In this document: one piece after another, positions 52,782 through 62,095 of the stretch | How positions within the stretch are numbered: position 1 is the stretch's first letter | How the letters are laid out: each line of letters begins with the position of its first letter | NCBI RefSeq assembly: GCF_001908725.1 | Contig: NZ_CP018725.1 | Coordinates: forward strand, 1,302,001 to 1,366,000 | Origin: Xanthomonas vesicatoria ATCC 35937 | Lineage (GTDB): Bacteria; Pseudomonadota; Gammaproteobacteria; Xanthomonadales; Xanthomonadaceae | DNA: 64,000 nucleotides | Reading direction: 5' to 3' | Notes under the pieces: model-generated | The model's input: only the letters and a program-made list of their open reading frames with translations | Databases searched by the model: none | Told to the model about the DNA's origin: nothing | Position numbers and translations under genes: made by a program

Positions 52782-55700
52782 CTAGCCGACGGCGCTGTCA
52801 CCGGGCGAGTCCGCAGCGTCGGCAAGCACACGTGCCAGGGCGCTCGCCAACAGCTCGCCGGTAACCGGCTTGCGCAGGAACCCATTGCAGCCCGCCACCA
52901 TGGCCTGCGGCTCGGCATCGGCATCGGCCCGTGCAGTTACCGCCACGATCGGGAAGCGCACTCCGCGTGCGCGCATTTGTGCCACTAACGCGGCGCCGTC
53001 GAGGCCAGGCAGATCCAGGTCGCACAACCCGGCGTCGAAGCGACGCGTGCTCACCTCTGCCAAGGCGGCCAACCCGTGCAAGACATGGGTAACCTGGTGC
53101 CCGCGTGTCTGCAGCAGCCCCACGATCACCTGCGCCACGGTCGGGTCATCTTCCACCAGCAGCAACTGCAGCGGCGCTTGATCCCGGGCAGCGACGGCGC
53201 GTGCCGGAGCCGGTGCTGCTGCAGGCAACGTCGTCACCCAACGCAGCGGCAGCTCCACCACAAAGCACGCGCCCTGCCCCAGTTCACTGTCCACGCTCAC
53301 CGCGCCGCCCATTGCCGCGGCGAGCTCGCGGCAGATCGCCAGGCCCAATCCACTGCCGCCATGCCGGGCCAGGGTCAGCGCGCCTTCGGCCTGTTCGAAG
53401 CGCTGGAACAGCCGCCCACGTTGCTCGGCGCTCATACCGGGACCGGTGTCGCACACCTCCACCCGAATGCCTTGTGCAGGGCTCTGCGGCAACGCCGACA
53501 CGCGTAATTGCACGCCACCGCGCTCGGTGAACTTGACCGCATTGAAGAGTAGATTGAGCAGGATCTGCTGCACCCGGCTGGCATCGCCATGCAGTGCCGG
53601 CGGCAGCGCGTCATCCAGTGCGCACTCGAACGCCAGCTGCTTCTGCTCGGCGCTGGGACGGACCAATTCAACCGCCTGCCCGATCAGCAGGCGCAGATCG
53701 AAATCGCGATTGTCCAGCGGCAGCTTGCCGGCTTCGATCCGCGCCAAATCCAGTGCATCGTTGACCAAACGCAGCAAGTGCTTGCCGGCCGACTGGATCG
53801 CGCTCGCATAGCCTTGCTGGCGCGCATCCAGCGATGTCTGCAGCAGCAACTCGCTCATTCCCAGCACACCGGTCATTGGCGTGCGCACCTCATGCCCCAA
53901 CGTCGCCAGAAAACGCGTCTTGGCCAACGATGCCTGCTCGGCCAACTCGCGCTTATGCTGTGCCACTTGCCATTGCGCGCGCATGCGTACGCGATGCCGG
54001 TAGGCTGCGGCAAGCAACGCGCTGAGCAGCAGGCCGATCATGCAGATCAACGCAATGCCGACATCGCTACGCCACCAGGGTGGCAGCACCGAAAACTGCA
54101 ACGATTGCACCTGCGAAGCATTGCCGAGCGGATCGACACCCTGCATCTCAAGCACATAATTGCCCGGCGGCAGCGATGAAAATTCGCGCATGCCCGCAGC
54201 GCCATGCTCGACCCAATCGTTGTCAAAGCCTTTCAATCGCGTGCGATAACGGTTCGCCATCGGGTCGATGAAAGACAGCAGCCGCATATTGATGCGCAAC
54301 TGGCGATCGCTCGGCACCAGCGAAAAGCCACCGCCGATCGGCAATGCGCGACGTCGATCGCCGTGCTGGACGCTCACCGCTTCCAGCCGCATCTGCGGGG
54401 TAAACGAGGGAACGTCCGGCGCGTTGGTATCGATCAGCAGCGTGAATCCATCGGCGGTCCCACCCACCAACACACCGTTGTTGGACATCAGCAGACAGTG
54501 CCTACTGAACTCCTGGCTGGTCAACCCATCACGCGCACTGAAACTGCGGATCTTTGCAGGCGTTGTCCGTGGATCGATGCGCCATAGGCCACGCGGGCCG
54601 GACATCCACACACGACCAAGCGCATCCAGCTCGAGGCCGTAAGCGTCCATGGCGGGAAATCCTTCGGCAGCGCGAATGCGGCTTACCTGTTTCCAGACGC
54701 CATCACGTTGCTCCCAGCGCTCGATGCTACCGGCCATGTAAAGCCAGATACGTTTGCGATCTTTGACGACAAAGCGCTGGATAAAGTCGACATCCAGCCC
54801 GGGCACCAGCATGAATCGATGCGTGTCGGCATGCCAGGCATACACGCCGCCGGTGGCGCTGATCCACACGCGCCCATCCGGCCCCATGCTGATTTGGTAG
54901 TACGGAAACTCCTTCAGGCCATGCAGCTCGTTTGGGGAGATCGTCTCCAGGACGCGCCCAGTGGCTAGGTCGCGTCGCTGGATCACTTGCTCGAACGCAG
55001 TCCACACGGTGCCATCGCCAGGCTCCCCGATCCACAGCACCGCCTCGGCGGGTCCATCCCCGGTGAAATGCGTCAGCTCCCCAGTTGCCATGTCCAGACG
55101 CGACAGTACATGCCGCGCGTTACCGAGCCAGAGCTGCCCGCGACTGTCTTCCAGCGTGGATGCGACTTCCATCTCACGCAGATCAGGATGCTGCACTCCG
55201 GTCTGCACCAAGGCGCCAGACGACGTGTCGTAGCGCAGCAACCTGCCACTGCTGTCGAACTGCCACAGGCCGCCAGAGCGAGTGGCCGGTGCGAGGCTGC
55301 AAGAGATGCCTTTGCCCTGATCGTTCACCTGCTTGAAGGCTGCCGTGCGACGCCAGTCCTCGCGCAGGTAGGCGAGCCCACGGCCATGCAGGGGCACCCA
55401 GATCCCTCCGTGCGGACTTCGCCAGATGGTGGTCACATGACGATTGGAAACCAACGGTTCGTCACCATTGTTGACCGGCGTGGGTGGATGACCGGCACGG
55501 GTGTGCCATAGCCCTTGCTCGGTGCCGAGCCAGAATTCACCATCTCCGGCATCGGCCACCGTCCAGACCCGATTGCCTGCCGCAAACATCGAGGCCCAGG
55601 TGGGCGTATGCCACCCACCAGAGGCATCCATGTATCGCAGCCCGGTGTCCGAGGAGGTCCATAACCGCTGCCCTACCCACTGCAGCGCATTGATGCCGCT

Positions 55701-56339
55701 GGCGTCGCCATCCGGTCGCACACGGTGCAAGGCCAGCCCGTCGAAGTACGCCAAACCGCCGAGTGTCCCGATCCACATGCGCTCACGGTCGTCCAGGGCC
55801 AGGGCATAGACCGGATTGGGGTCTAGCGGGTCTTCCATCCTGGCAAGATCGAGTGAGCTGAAATTCCCCTTGGCGTCCAGGCGCAAGACATTTCCGGTCG
55901 ACATGCCAAGCCAGATCTCATCGCCACGGCCGGCAATGGCATAGATATCTCCCATCGACAGCGCGGGAACGTCGCCGGGCAGATATGCCGTGAATTTGCT
56001 GCGATCGGCGCTCAGCATTGCCAGCCCGGCACCCGCCAGCGCCAGCCAGATACGATCCTGGTCGTCGATATACATCGCCTGCAGGGCATTGCTGCGCAGC
56101 GAATAGCGATCGGTCGGATCGTTACGCCATACCTTGAACTCGGCGCCGTCATACCGAACCAGGCCATCGGTGGTGGTCATCCACAAATAACCCGCACGAT
56201 CCTGTGCGATTGCGGTAATCATGGTCGAGGGCAGGCCTTCGGCGGCACCCACGATGCGAAAGCGCGGGATGGCAGGCACCTCAGCCAGGGCCGGCAACAC
56301 CATCAACGCAACGAGCAACCCCAGTAACAGACCGCGCAT
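52782..56339 (-). CDS. Hybrid sensor kinase with periplasmic beta-propeller (copy 3, divergent)
   Basis: An 1185-residue paralogue with the same domain order: signal peptide (MRGLLLGLLVALMVLPALAE), propellers with blades like GYLWMTTTDGLVRYDGAEF, Y_Y_Y (ANRYRTRLKGFDNDWVEHG), TM (VGIALICMIGLLLSALLAAAY), HisKA with His816 in FLATLGHEVRTPM, HATPase (NLLFNAVKF, DTGPG, GSGLGLAI) and receiver with Asp1107 in LCDLDLPG. It is much more diverged than copies 1 and 2 are from each other. ATG 56339 has AGGA upstream; a longer frame to 56669 lacks a signal peptide. It is divergent from the yceI-b561 unit with 96 bp between starts. Confidence 0.91.
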   Translation of the reverse strand: MRGLLLGLLVALMVLPALAEVPAIPRFRIVGAAEGLPSTMITAIAQDRAGYLWMTTTDGLVRYDGAEFKVWRNDPTDRYSLRSNALQAMYIDDQDRIWLALAGAGLAMLSADRSKFTAYLPGDVPALSMGDIYAIAGRGDEIWLGMSTGNVLRLDAKGNFSSLDLARMEDPLDPNPVYALALDDRERMWIGTLGGLAYFDGLALHRVRPDGDASGINALQWVGQRLWTSSDTGLRYMDASGGWHTPTWASMFAAGNRVWTVADAGDGEFWLGTEQGLWHTRAGHPPTPVNNGDEPLVSNRHVTTIWRSPHGGIWVPLHGRGLAYLREDWRRTAAFKQVNDQGKGISCSLAPATRSGGLWQFDSSGRLLRYDTSSGALVQTGVQHPDLREMEVASTLEDSRGQLWLGNARHVLSRLDMATGELTHFTGDGPAEAVLWIGEPGDGTVWTAFEQVIQRRDLATGRVLETISPNELHGLKEFPYYQISMGPDGRVWISATGGVYAWHADTHRFMLVPGLDVDFIQRFVVKDRKRIWLYMAGSIERWEQRDGVWKQVSRIRAAEGFPAMDAYGLELDALGRVWMSGPRGLWRIDPRTTPAKIRSFSARDGLTSQEFSRHCLLMSNNGVLVGGTADGFTLLIDTNAPDVPSFTPQMRLEAVSVQHGDRRRALPIGGGFSLVPSDRQLRINMRLLSFIDPMANRYRTRLKGFDNDWVEHGAAGMREFSSLPPGNYVLEMQGVDPLGNASQVQSLQFSVLPPWWRSDVGIALICMIGLLLSALLAAAYRHRVRMRAQWQVAQHKRELAEQASLAKTRFLATLGHEVRTPMTGVLGMSELLLQTSLDARQQGYASAIQSAGKHLLRLVNDALDLARIEAGKLPLDNRDFDLRLLIGQAVELVRPSAEQKQLAFECALDDALPPALHGDASRVQQILLNLLFNAVKFTERGGVQLRVSALPQSPAQGIRVEVCDTGPGMSAEQRGRLFQRFEQAEGALTLARHGGSGLGLAICRELAAAMGGAVSVDSELGQGACFVVELPLRWVTTLPAAAPAPARAVAARDQAPLQLLLVEDDPTVAQVIVGLLQTRGHQVTHVLHGLAALAEVSTRRFDAGLCDLDLPGLDGAALVAQMRARGVRFPIVAVTARADADAEPQAMVAGCNGFLRKPVTGELLASALARVLADAADSPGDSAVG

Positions 56340-56435
56340 GCGGGAATCCTTTCCACGTCCAGCCGGCATGCTCGCAATGGATCGTTGCAAGTGCAAGCCG
56401 CGCGCGCAGCGCCGGGATGTGTCTAGAATCCGCCC

Positions 56436-57098
56436 ATGACGCCACTCGCCCGCCTGCTGCTGCTTCCCGCCCTGGCATTGACCAGCCTGGCCGCCTCCGC
56501 CGCACCGGTGCGCTATGCGCTGGATCCGGTGCACACCCGGGTGCTGTTTGCGGTCGAACATGCCGGCTTTTCCAAGGCATTGGGCACGGTGTCCGGCAGT
56601 ACCGGCAGCCTGGTCTTCGACCCGGACAACTGGGCGTCCGCACGGCTGGACGTCACTGTGCCGTTGCACCGCGCCGACCTGGGCGATGCCAAGTGGAACG
56701 AGGCCACCCTGGCACGCAACCTACTCGATGCCGAGCGCTTTCCCGACGCGCATTTCGTCTCCACGCGCGTGGAGGCCAGCGGCGAGAACCATGCCAAGGT
56801 CAGCGGCAACCTGACCCTGCACGGCGTCACCCGGCCGGTGACGCTGGAGGTCACCCTCAACGCGCTCAAGCGCCACCCGCTGCCGCCGTTTCGCCGCACT
56901 GCCGGGTTCTCGGCAACCGCCACGCTGAGCCGGGCGGAGTTCGGGATCGATGCATGGAAATCGATGATCGGCGACACCGTGGAATTGCGCATCGAAGCAG
57001 AAGCCGTGCGCGAAGGCCGCGCCGATGATGATGCAATGCCGCCGCAGGCCGAACCTGCTACCACTGACGCGCCCGCCAACCAGGAATCGGGAACATGA
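56436..57098 (+). CDS. YceI-family periplasmic lipid-binding protein (first copy)
   Basis: A 220-residue exported protein of the YceI family, extended lipocalin-like barrels that bind isoprenoid lipids such as octaprenyl chains. Signal peptide (ARLLLLPALALTSLAASA), then RYALDPVHTRVLFAVEHAGFSKALG and the tail NLTLHGVTRPVTLEV, both diagnostic. A C-terminal extension after about residue 190 is acidic and Ala/Pro-rich. Its stop overlaps the b561 start (ATGA). With b561 and a second YceI downstream it forms a quinone/lipid-redox-like unit. Confidence 0.9.
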   Translation: MTPLARLLLLPALALTSLAASAAPVRYALDPVHTRVLFAVEHAGFSKALGTVSGSTGSLVFDPDNWASARLDVTVPLHRADLGDAKWNEATLARNLLDAERFPDAHFVSTRVEASGENHAKVSGNLTLHGVTRPVTLEVTLNALKRHPLPPFRRTAGFSATATLSRAEFGIDAWKSMIGDTVELRIEAEAVREGRADDDAMPPQAEPATTDAPANQESGT

Positions 57099-57658
57099 GC
57101 CTGAAAAACATCGAGCGCTGGGGCGGTGTCAGCCAGACCCTGCATTGGTTGATCGCGCTGCTGATTCTGGTGCTGGGAATCGTCGGCCTGACCATGGGCG
57201 AATTGCCAAAGACACCGAAATACTTCTGGGTCTATACCGCGCACAAATCGCTAGGCCTGACCGTGCTGGCGCTGGTGATCGCGCGGCTGGGGTGGCGCCT
57301 GTACGCAGGCGCCCCGCCGCCGGTGGCGGGCACCCCGCGCTGGCAGGAACGGATCGCCGGGCTGACCCATTGGCTGCTGTACGCCATGATCTTCGCCATG
57401 CCGCTGTCGGGCTGGTTGTACGACTCCAGCAGCGGCCTGCGCCCGTTCCGCTGGTTCGGCCTGATCGCGGTGCCCAAGCTCAGTGGCCCGGACGAGCAGC
57501 TACGCGCCACCTCCCACGCCATTCACGAGTGGGGCTTTTGGTTATTGATTGCCGTGGTGCTGGCGCATGCCGGCGCGGCGCTGTACCACCACCTTTTCCA
57601 GCGTGATGCCACCCTGGCGCGGATGTTGCCGCGCGGCTGGCTATCCTCCAAACCTTAA
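57095..57658 (+). CDS. Cytochrome b561 (CybB-like)
   Basis: A 187-residue inner-membrane di-haem b cytochrome with four helices. Histidines at the expected places for haem ligands occur in QTLHWLIALLIL, YTAHKSLGLTVLALVIARLGWR, and the pair in SHAIHEWGFWLLIAVVLAHAGAALYHH. It transfers electrons between quinol and acceptors; E. coli CybB oxidises superoxide. Overlapping the first yceI and 9 bp before the second, it is clearly part of a three-gene operon. Confidence 0.92.
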   Translation: MSLKNIERWGGVSQTLHWLIALLILVLGIVGLTMGELPKTPKYFWVYTAHKSLGLTVLALVIARLGWRLYAGAPPPVAGTPRWQERIAGLTHWLLYAMIFAMPLSGWLYDSSSGLRPFRWFGLIAVPKLSGPDEQLRATSHAIHEWGFWLLIAVVLAHAGAALYHHLFQRDATLARMLPRGWLSSKP

Positions 57659-57667
57659 GGATTTCCC

Positions 57668-58237
57668 ATGTCGTCCAAGTTGTTCGCCTCTCCCCTTCTG
57701 GTCGCCGCGTCGCTGGTCGCCACCTTCGCCACCGCGCCAGTGCTGGCCGCCGACTACGTCCAGGCGCCCGGCTCGTCGCTGGTATTTGCCAGCAAGTACG
57801 ACGGCGAAGTGTTCACCGGCAAGTTCCCCGCTTTCGACACCACGCTGAGTTTCGACCCGGCCAATCCGGCAGCGGCCAAGCTCGATGTGCGCATTCCGCT
57901 GGCGAGTGCGATCAGCGGCAACAACGACCGCGATTCGACTCTGCAAGGCCCGGACTTTTTCAATGTCGCCAAGTTCGCCACCGCGCGCTATCGCGCCGAC
58001 AAGTTCCGTGCGCTGGGCGGAAATCAATACGCGGCCGACGGCACCCTGGAACTGCGCGGCGTCAGCAAGCCGGTCACGCTGACCTTCACCTGGACACCGG
58101 GCGCGCAGCCGGTGCTGGCGGGCAAGGCGGTCGTGAAGCGGCTGGACTTCGGCGTGGGCGGCGGCGACTGGGCCGACACCAAGACCATTCCCAACGAAAC
58201 CGCGATCAGCACCAAGGTCGTGTTGAAGGCGAAGTAA
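57668..58237 (+). CDS. YceI-family periplasmic lipid-binding protein (second copy)
   Basis: A 189-residue exported YceI protein. Signal peptide (KLFASPLLVAASLVATFATAPVLA), then YVQAPGSSLVFASKYDGEVFTGKFPAF, the conserved RDSTLQGPDFFNVAKFATARY and the barrel end ELRGVSKPVTLTFTW. It lacks the C-terminal extension of the first copy and is clearly diverged from it. It is the last gene of the b561 operon, with a strong terminator 32 bp downstream. Confidence 0.92.
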   Translation: MSSKLFASPLLVAASLVATFATAPVLAADYVQAPGSSLVFASKYDGEVFTGKFPAFDTTLSFDPANPAAAKLDVRIPLASAISGNNDRDSTLQGPDFFNVAKFATARYRADKFRALGGNQYAADGTLELRGVSKPVTLTFTWTPGAQPVLAGKAVVKRLDFGVGGGDWADTKTIPNETAISTKVVLKAK

Positions 58238-58269
58238 GGCCACAGGCCGCAACCGGACGCGGCCACTGA

Positions 58270-58304
58270 GCGGCGGACTACCTCGTCGGGTCCGCCGCTT
58301 TTTT
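58270..58304 (+). terminator. Intrinsic terminator of the yceI-b561-yceI operon
   Basis: A 9-bp stem GCGGCGGAC / GTCCGCCGC with an 11-nt loop is followed directly by six T residues. This is the clearest Rho-independent terminator in the window. Confidence 0.92.
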
Positions 58305-58368
58305 ATGCTCGGCGGCCGTATGACACCGCGAGACAGCTAGACTTTGGCATCCACTCAGGGATGCCGCA

Positions 58369-59025
58369 ATGCGTACACACGGGACGTTGACCCGCTGGAA
58401 TGCCGATCGTGGCTTCGGCTTCATCACCCCGGCGCAGCCCGGGGACGAGGTGTTTGTACACATCTCCGCGTTTCCACGCAGCGCGGACGCACCACGCATT
58501 GGCGAACTGATTTCCTTCGAGATCGAACCCGGCAAGGATGGGCGACGGCAAGCCGTGCGCGTGATGCGCGGCGGAGCCCATGCACCGGGGCGTGGCCCAC
58601 GCCGTGCGTATGCAGCGGCGCGTTCGCCATCGCCGACTAGCGCCCTCGGGCTTGGCAAAGTCATCCTGCTCTTGCTTGTGGCAGGCGCTGGCGGCTATGC
58701 GTATCTCAACCGGGACGCGCTCACTCCAGACGCTGGGCTCACTGAAAATTCGCCAGCAGTACCGGCACCGGCACGAGTACCGGCAGCCACGACGCTTCCA
58801 GACCGCGCGACAGGTCAGGGCTCGCCTGCAGTAACGGCACCTGCATCGGCAAGCAAAACGTCCACTACGCCCGCTTCCACACCGCACTACAGCTGTGGCG
58901 GGCGCACGCATTGCTCGCAGATGACCTCCTGCGACGATGCTACTTACGTGTTGCAGCATTGCCCAAATACCGCAATGGACGGCGACCACGATGGCGTGCC
59001 CTGCGAGCAGCAGTGGTGCCATTGA
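58369..59025 (+). CDS. Cold-shock domain / TM / excalibur fusion protein
   Basis: A 218-residue three-part protein. Residues 1-66 are a cold-shock domain with RNP-like motifs (RGFGFITP and EVFVHISAF). An Arg-rich linker leads to one membrane helix (about 97-112, GKVILLLLVAGAGGYAYL). A Pro/Ala/Thr-rich spacer follows, then a C-terminal excalibur Ca2+-binding domain with the DxDxDGxxCE loop (DGDHDGVPCEQQW) and six cysteines. This topology puts a nucleic-acid-binding domain in the cytoplasm and a calcium-binding domain outside. Similar fusions are scattered in Proteobacteria; no function is established. Confidence 0.9.
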   Translation: MRTHGTLTRWNADRGFGFITPAQPGDEVFVHISAFPRSADAPRIGELISFEIEPGKDGRRQAVRVMRGGAHAPGRGPRRAYAAARSPSPTSALGLGKVILLLLVAGAGGYAYLNRDALTPDAGLTENSPAVPAPARVPAATTLPDRATGQGSPAVTAPASASKTSTTPASTPHYSCGGRTHCSQMTSCDDATYVLQHCPNTAMDGDHDGVPCEQQWCH

Positions 59026-59213
59026 ATCAATACGGCTGACACCTTGAACGGGCGGCCGACCAGAGCGGTCTGTTAGCCGCATCTTGTTGGATGTGGTCAA
59101 GGCTTAGTGAGTCGAGGGTGCGGCGCCCATCAGACATCGAGCCGATGCGTCATGATGAAACAAGGCGTATCGAGCACTGCGCCCTACCTTGCGCACCGAC
59201 CAACTCGACTGGT

Positions 59214-59315
59214 CCTTGCCCGCTCACCGTCGCGGGACCTTACGCGGCATGGCTGCCGCGTAAGAGCTTACAGGGACGTACTTGCATCGTGTCCCGCGAT
59301 GGTGGGCGGGCAAGG
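59214..59315. repeat. Xanthomonas-type hairpin repeat, copy A
   Basis: Arms of 25 bp (CCTTGCCCGC...CGCGGGAC at 59214-59238, and its near complement at 59291-59315, two mismatches) enclose a second perfect dyad, TTACGCGGCA / TGCCGCGTAA (59240-59263). It can form a nested cruciform. I recall similar elements in other Xanthomonas intergenic regions. Confidence 0.75.
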
Positions 59316-59584
59316 GCCGTGCAGCAAACTCACAGCGTCGAGGATGCGGCGCCCTCACCGCTCGCGGGACACGCCGTGAACCCGTCCCTGAGGGCTCGGT
59401 GGCAGCATCCATGCCGCCACACGGTCCAGCAACCGGCGAGGACACCGCACCAAACAGTTGGTCGGCGCTCTTCTGAAAAGCTGTCCGTAGCGCGGCGTGC
59501 GTCAGACGTGCAACCGATGCTTCGTGATCGAACGAGACGCATCCGGCACCGCTCTTACCGTGCACACCGACCATCTCGATTGGT

Positions 59585-59685
59585 CCTTGCCCGCCCAGCA
59601 TCGCGGGACCGTACGCGGCATGCATGCACGTAAGCGCTTACAAAGACGTACTTGCAGCGTATCCCGCGATGGTGGGCGGGCAAGG
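59585..59685. repeat. Xanthomonas-type hairpin repeat, copy B
   Basis: Second copy of the same element in the same orientation, 371 bp from copy A. Arms lie at 59585-59609 and 59661-59685. The inner dyad has decayed to GTACGCGGCA..TGCACGTAA, so copy B is more diverged. Confidence 0.75.
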
Positions 59686-59820
59686 ACCCGGCAGCCAAGT
59701 GGCAGATCGTCCGCCCTGCAGCGAAGGCCACGTTCATCCGCTCTGCACCAGACCGGCGCGAAGTCATTTTCAGCCTTTCGGAATCCAACTCTGGCGCATA
59801 CAGAGTGCGCGCACGCCGCA

Positions 59821-60054
59821 TCATCGCGAGCCGGCGTTTAACCACTCGCACAAACGCCGGCTGTCGAATGGCCAGCCCAACTCGCGCCCATCCGCATCGC
59901 GCAACACCGGCACACGCTCACCATAAGCGGACTCTAGCGCCAAATCGTCGTCAATGAACACGCTGCTGAACTCGCCGGCGCGTGCCTGTGCCAGCACCTC
60001 CACGGCCTGGTCGCACAGGTGGCAATCGTCGCGCTGGTACAGGGTCAGGGCCAT
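59821..60054 (-). CDS. Glutaredoxin-like thioredoxin-fold protein (DUF836 family)
   Basis: A 77-residue thioredoxin-fold mini-protein with the redox motif Cys-His-Leu-Cys in [12 protein letters not shown] (residues 11-14) and the cis-proline region [10 protein letters not shown]. Related to the glutaredoxin-like DUF836 family; it should reduce disulfides or mixed thiols. It is divergent from sdaA, and the two starts are 86 bp apart. Confidence 0.87.
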   Translation of the reverse strand: MALTLYQRDDCHLCDQAVEVLAQARAGEFSSVFIDDDLALESAYGERVPVLRDADGRELGWPFDSRRLCEWLNAGSR

Positions 60055-60140
60055 TGAACAGGTCTCATGCTGCGCTGCAGCCGTGCCGCAATCATCGAGC
60101 GACTAGAATAGCCGCCTTTACGCTCACCTCTTCGGCAAGC

Positions 60141-61523
60141 ATGGCTGTCAGCACGTTCGACCTGTTCAAGATCGGCATCGGTCCGAGTTCCTCCCATACC
60201 GTGGGGCCGATGCGCGCCGCAGAACGCTTCGTGCATCGCTGGCTGCTCGACGCCGGCCGCCTGCCCGATGTGGTGCGCATCCGCGCCGAGGTGTTCGGCT
60301 CGCTGGCCCTGACCGGCCGCGGCCATGGCACCGACAAGGCCGTGCTGCTCGGCCTGGAAGGCCACCGCCCCAACCTGATCGACCCGGACATCATTCCCGC
60401 CACGCTGGAGCGCATCCGTTCCAGCAAGCGCATCACCCTCATGGGCCAGCACACCATCGGCTTCGACGAAAAGCGCGACCTGCCGATGAACAAGCGACAG
60501 AAGCTGCCGTACCACACCAACGGCATGCGCTTCACTGCCTACGATGCCGACGAAGGTGTGATCGCCACCCGCGATTACTACTCGGTGGGTGGCGGCTTCG
60601 TGGTCAACCAGGACGATGCCGCCGACGACCGCATCGTGGCCGACGAAACACCGCTGCCCTACCCGTTCCTCAGTGGCGACGAACTGTTGGCCCAATGCGC
60701 ACGCAGCGGTTTGAGCATCGCCGCGCTGATGTTCGAAAACGAAAAAAGCTGGCGCAGCGAAGACGAGATTCGCGACGGCCTGCGCGAACTATGGGCGGCG
60801 ATGCAATCCTGCGTGGAGCGCGGCATCCGCCAGGAAGGCACATTGCCGGGCGGCTTGAACGTGTCGCGGCGTGCACCGGCGTTGTATCGCGAACTGTCGT
60901 CCAAACCCGAAGCTGCCATGCGCGACCCGCTGACCACGCTGGACTGGGTCAACCTGTATGCCCTGGCGGTCAACGAAGAAAACGCAGCCGGCGGCCGCGT
61001 GGTCACCGCACCCACCAACGGCGCAGCCGGCATCATCCCGGCGGTGCTGCATTACTTCGACCGCTTCTGCCCCGGCGCGTCCGAGCAGCGCATCTTCGAC
61101 TTCCTGCTCACCGCTGCGGCCATCGGCATTCTCTACAAAGAGAACGCCTCGATCTCCGGTGCCGAAGTCGGTTGCCAGGGCGAAGTGGGCGTGGCCTGCT
61201 CGATGGCGGCCGGCGGTCTGGTTGCTGCGCTTGGCGGCAACCCGGGCCAGATCGAAAACGCCGCGGAAATCGGCATGGAACACAACCTTGGACTGACCTG
61301 CGACCCGATCGGCGGGCTGGTGCAGATCCCCTGCATCGAACGCAATGCCATGGGCGCGGTCAAGGCCATCAACGCCAGCCGCATGGCCATGCGCGGCGAT
61401 GGCAAGCACAAGGTCTCGCTCGACAAGGTCATCAAGACCATGCGCGACACCGGCCGCGACATGCAGGACAAGTACAAGGAAACCAGCCGCGGCGGACTGG
61501 CGGTGAACGTCATCGAGTGCTGA
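60141..61523 (+). CDS. sdaA: L-serine dehydratase, single-chain iron-sulfur type
   Basis: SdaA deaminates L-serine to pyruvate using an oxygen-labile [4Fe-4S] cluster. The 460-residue product carries the N-terminal signature [41 protein letters not shown], the [27 protein letters not shown] region and [15 protein letters not shown]. Candidate cluster cysteines sit in [17 protein letters not shown] and [10 protein letters not shown] 60141 fits the family start; the frame open to 59982 upstream does not. Confidence 0.95.
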   Translation: MAVSTFDLFKIGIGPSSSHTVGPMRAAERFVHRWLLDAGRLPDVVRIRAEVFGSLALTGRGHGTDKAVLLGLEGHRPNLIDPDIIPATLERIRSSKRITLMGQHTIGFDEKRDLPMNKRQKLPYHTNGMRFTAYDADEGVIATRDYYSVGGGFVVNQDDAADDRIVADETPLPYPFLSGDELLAQCARSGLSIAALMFENEKSWRSEDEIRDGLRELWAAMQSCVERGIRQEGTLPGGLNVSRRAPALYRELSSKPEAAMRDPLTTLDWVNLYALAVNEENAAGGRVVTAPTNGAAGIIPAVLHYFDRFCPGASEQRIFDFLLTAAAIGILYKENASISGAEVGCQGEVGVACSMAAGGLVAALGGNPGQIENAAEIGMEHNLGLTCDPIGGLVQIPCIERNAMGAVKAINASRMAMRGDGKHKVSLDKVIKTMRDTGRDMQDKYKETSRGGLAVNVIEC

Positions 61524-62095
61524 GTCTGCCGATGGCACTTCAATGCGCCGTCCGTGCACAGGATTGGAATGCGTTTGCGCACAGGAGAGGAATGCGGACT
61601 CTGCGCTAGTGCGCGAGCGTACGGCATGCTCGGCCTGCGCAATGGAACCAGCGCAGGCTCAATGGGTCGCTGGCTAACGCGCACCGCCAAGCGTCGGGTT
61701 GATGCATCCGTTCGACCGCCGCTGCTGCATCACGCAAACTGCCAGCGCGCCTGGCGGAAAATGCCACCACGTCACACTGCGTTTCCTGCAGAAGGCCATA
61801 CGACACGCCAGCCTGCCCTGAGAACGCCAGCGACACGGCGCATGCCTCACTCGCAGCGCCAAACGTAGCGATGCAACGAGTGTCGTTCGCTAAAACCGCA
61901 GCAGCTGAAAGCGGAAAGATGGCATCTTCACTCCCCCCGCTTCAGCAAGAAACTGCTCGAAGGGCGGATGGGGGCAACCCGCACGCACCCTAAGCGCCCA
62001 CGACAAAACGCACCCGCTGCGGAACCGCCAGGATCCACGCCTCCACCACGGTGCGCCGTGTAGCCTTCCCGCACAGATCCCGGATGGAGAACACG
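61524..62095. other. Intergenic region, nothing recognised
   Basis: 572 bp between sdaA and the secreted hydrolase. Frames on both strands are short. The hydrolase promoter should lie near its 3' end. Confidence 0.35.

Larger units (their letters stand above)
59026..59820. other. 795-bp repeat-containing intergenic region
   Basis: No gene is supported. Two diverged copies of a roughly 200-bp unit (about 59115-59320 and 59490-59690) each contain the long hairpin element listed separately. Frames here are Arg/Ala-rich and not protein-like. Confidence 0.6.
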
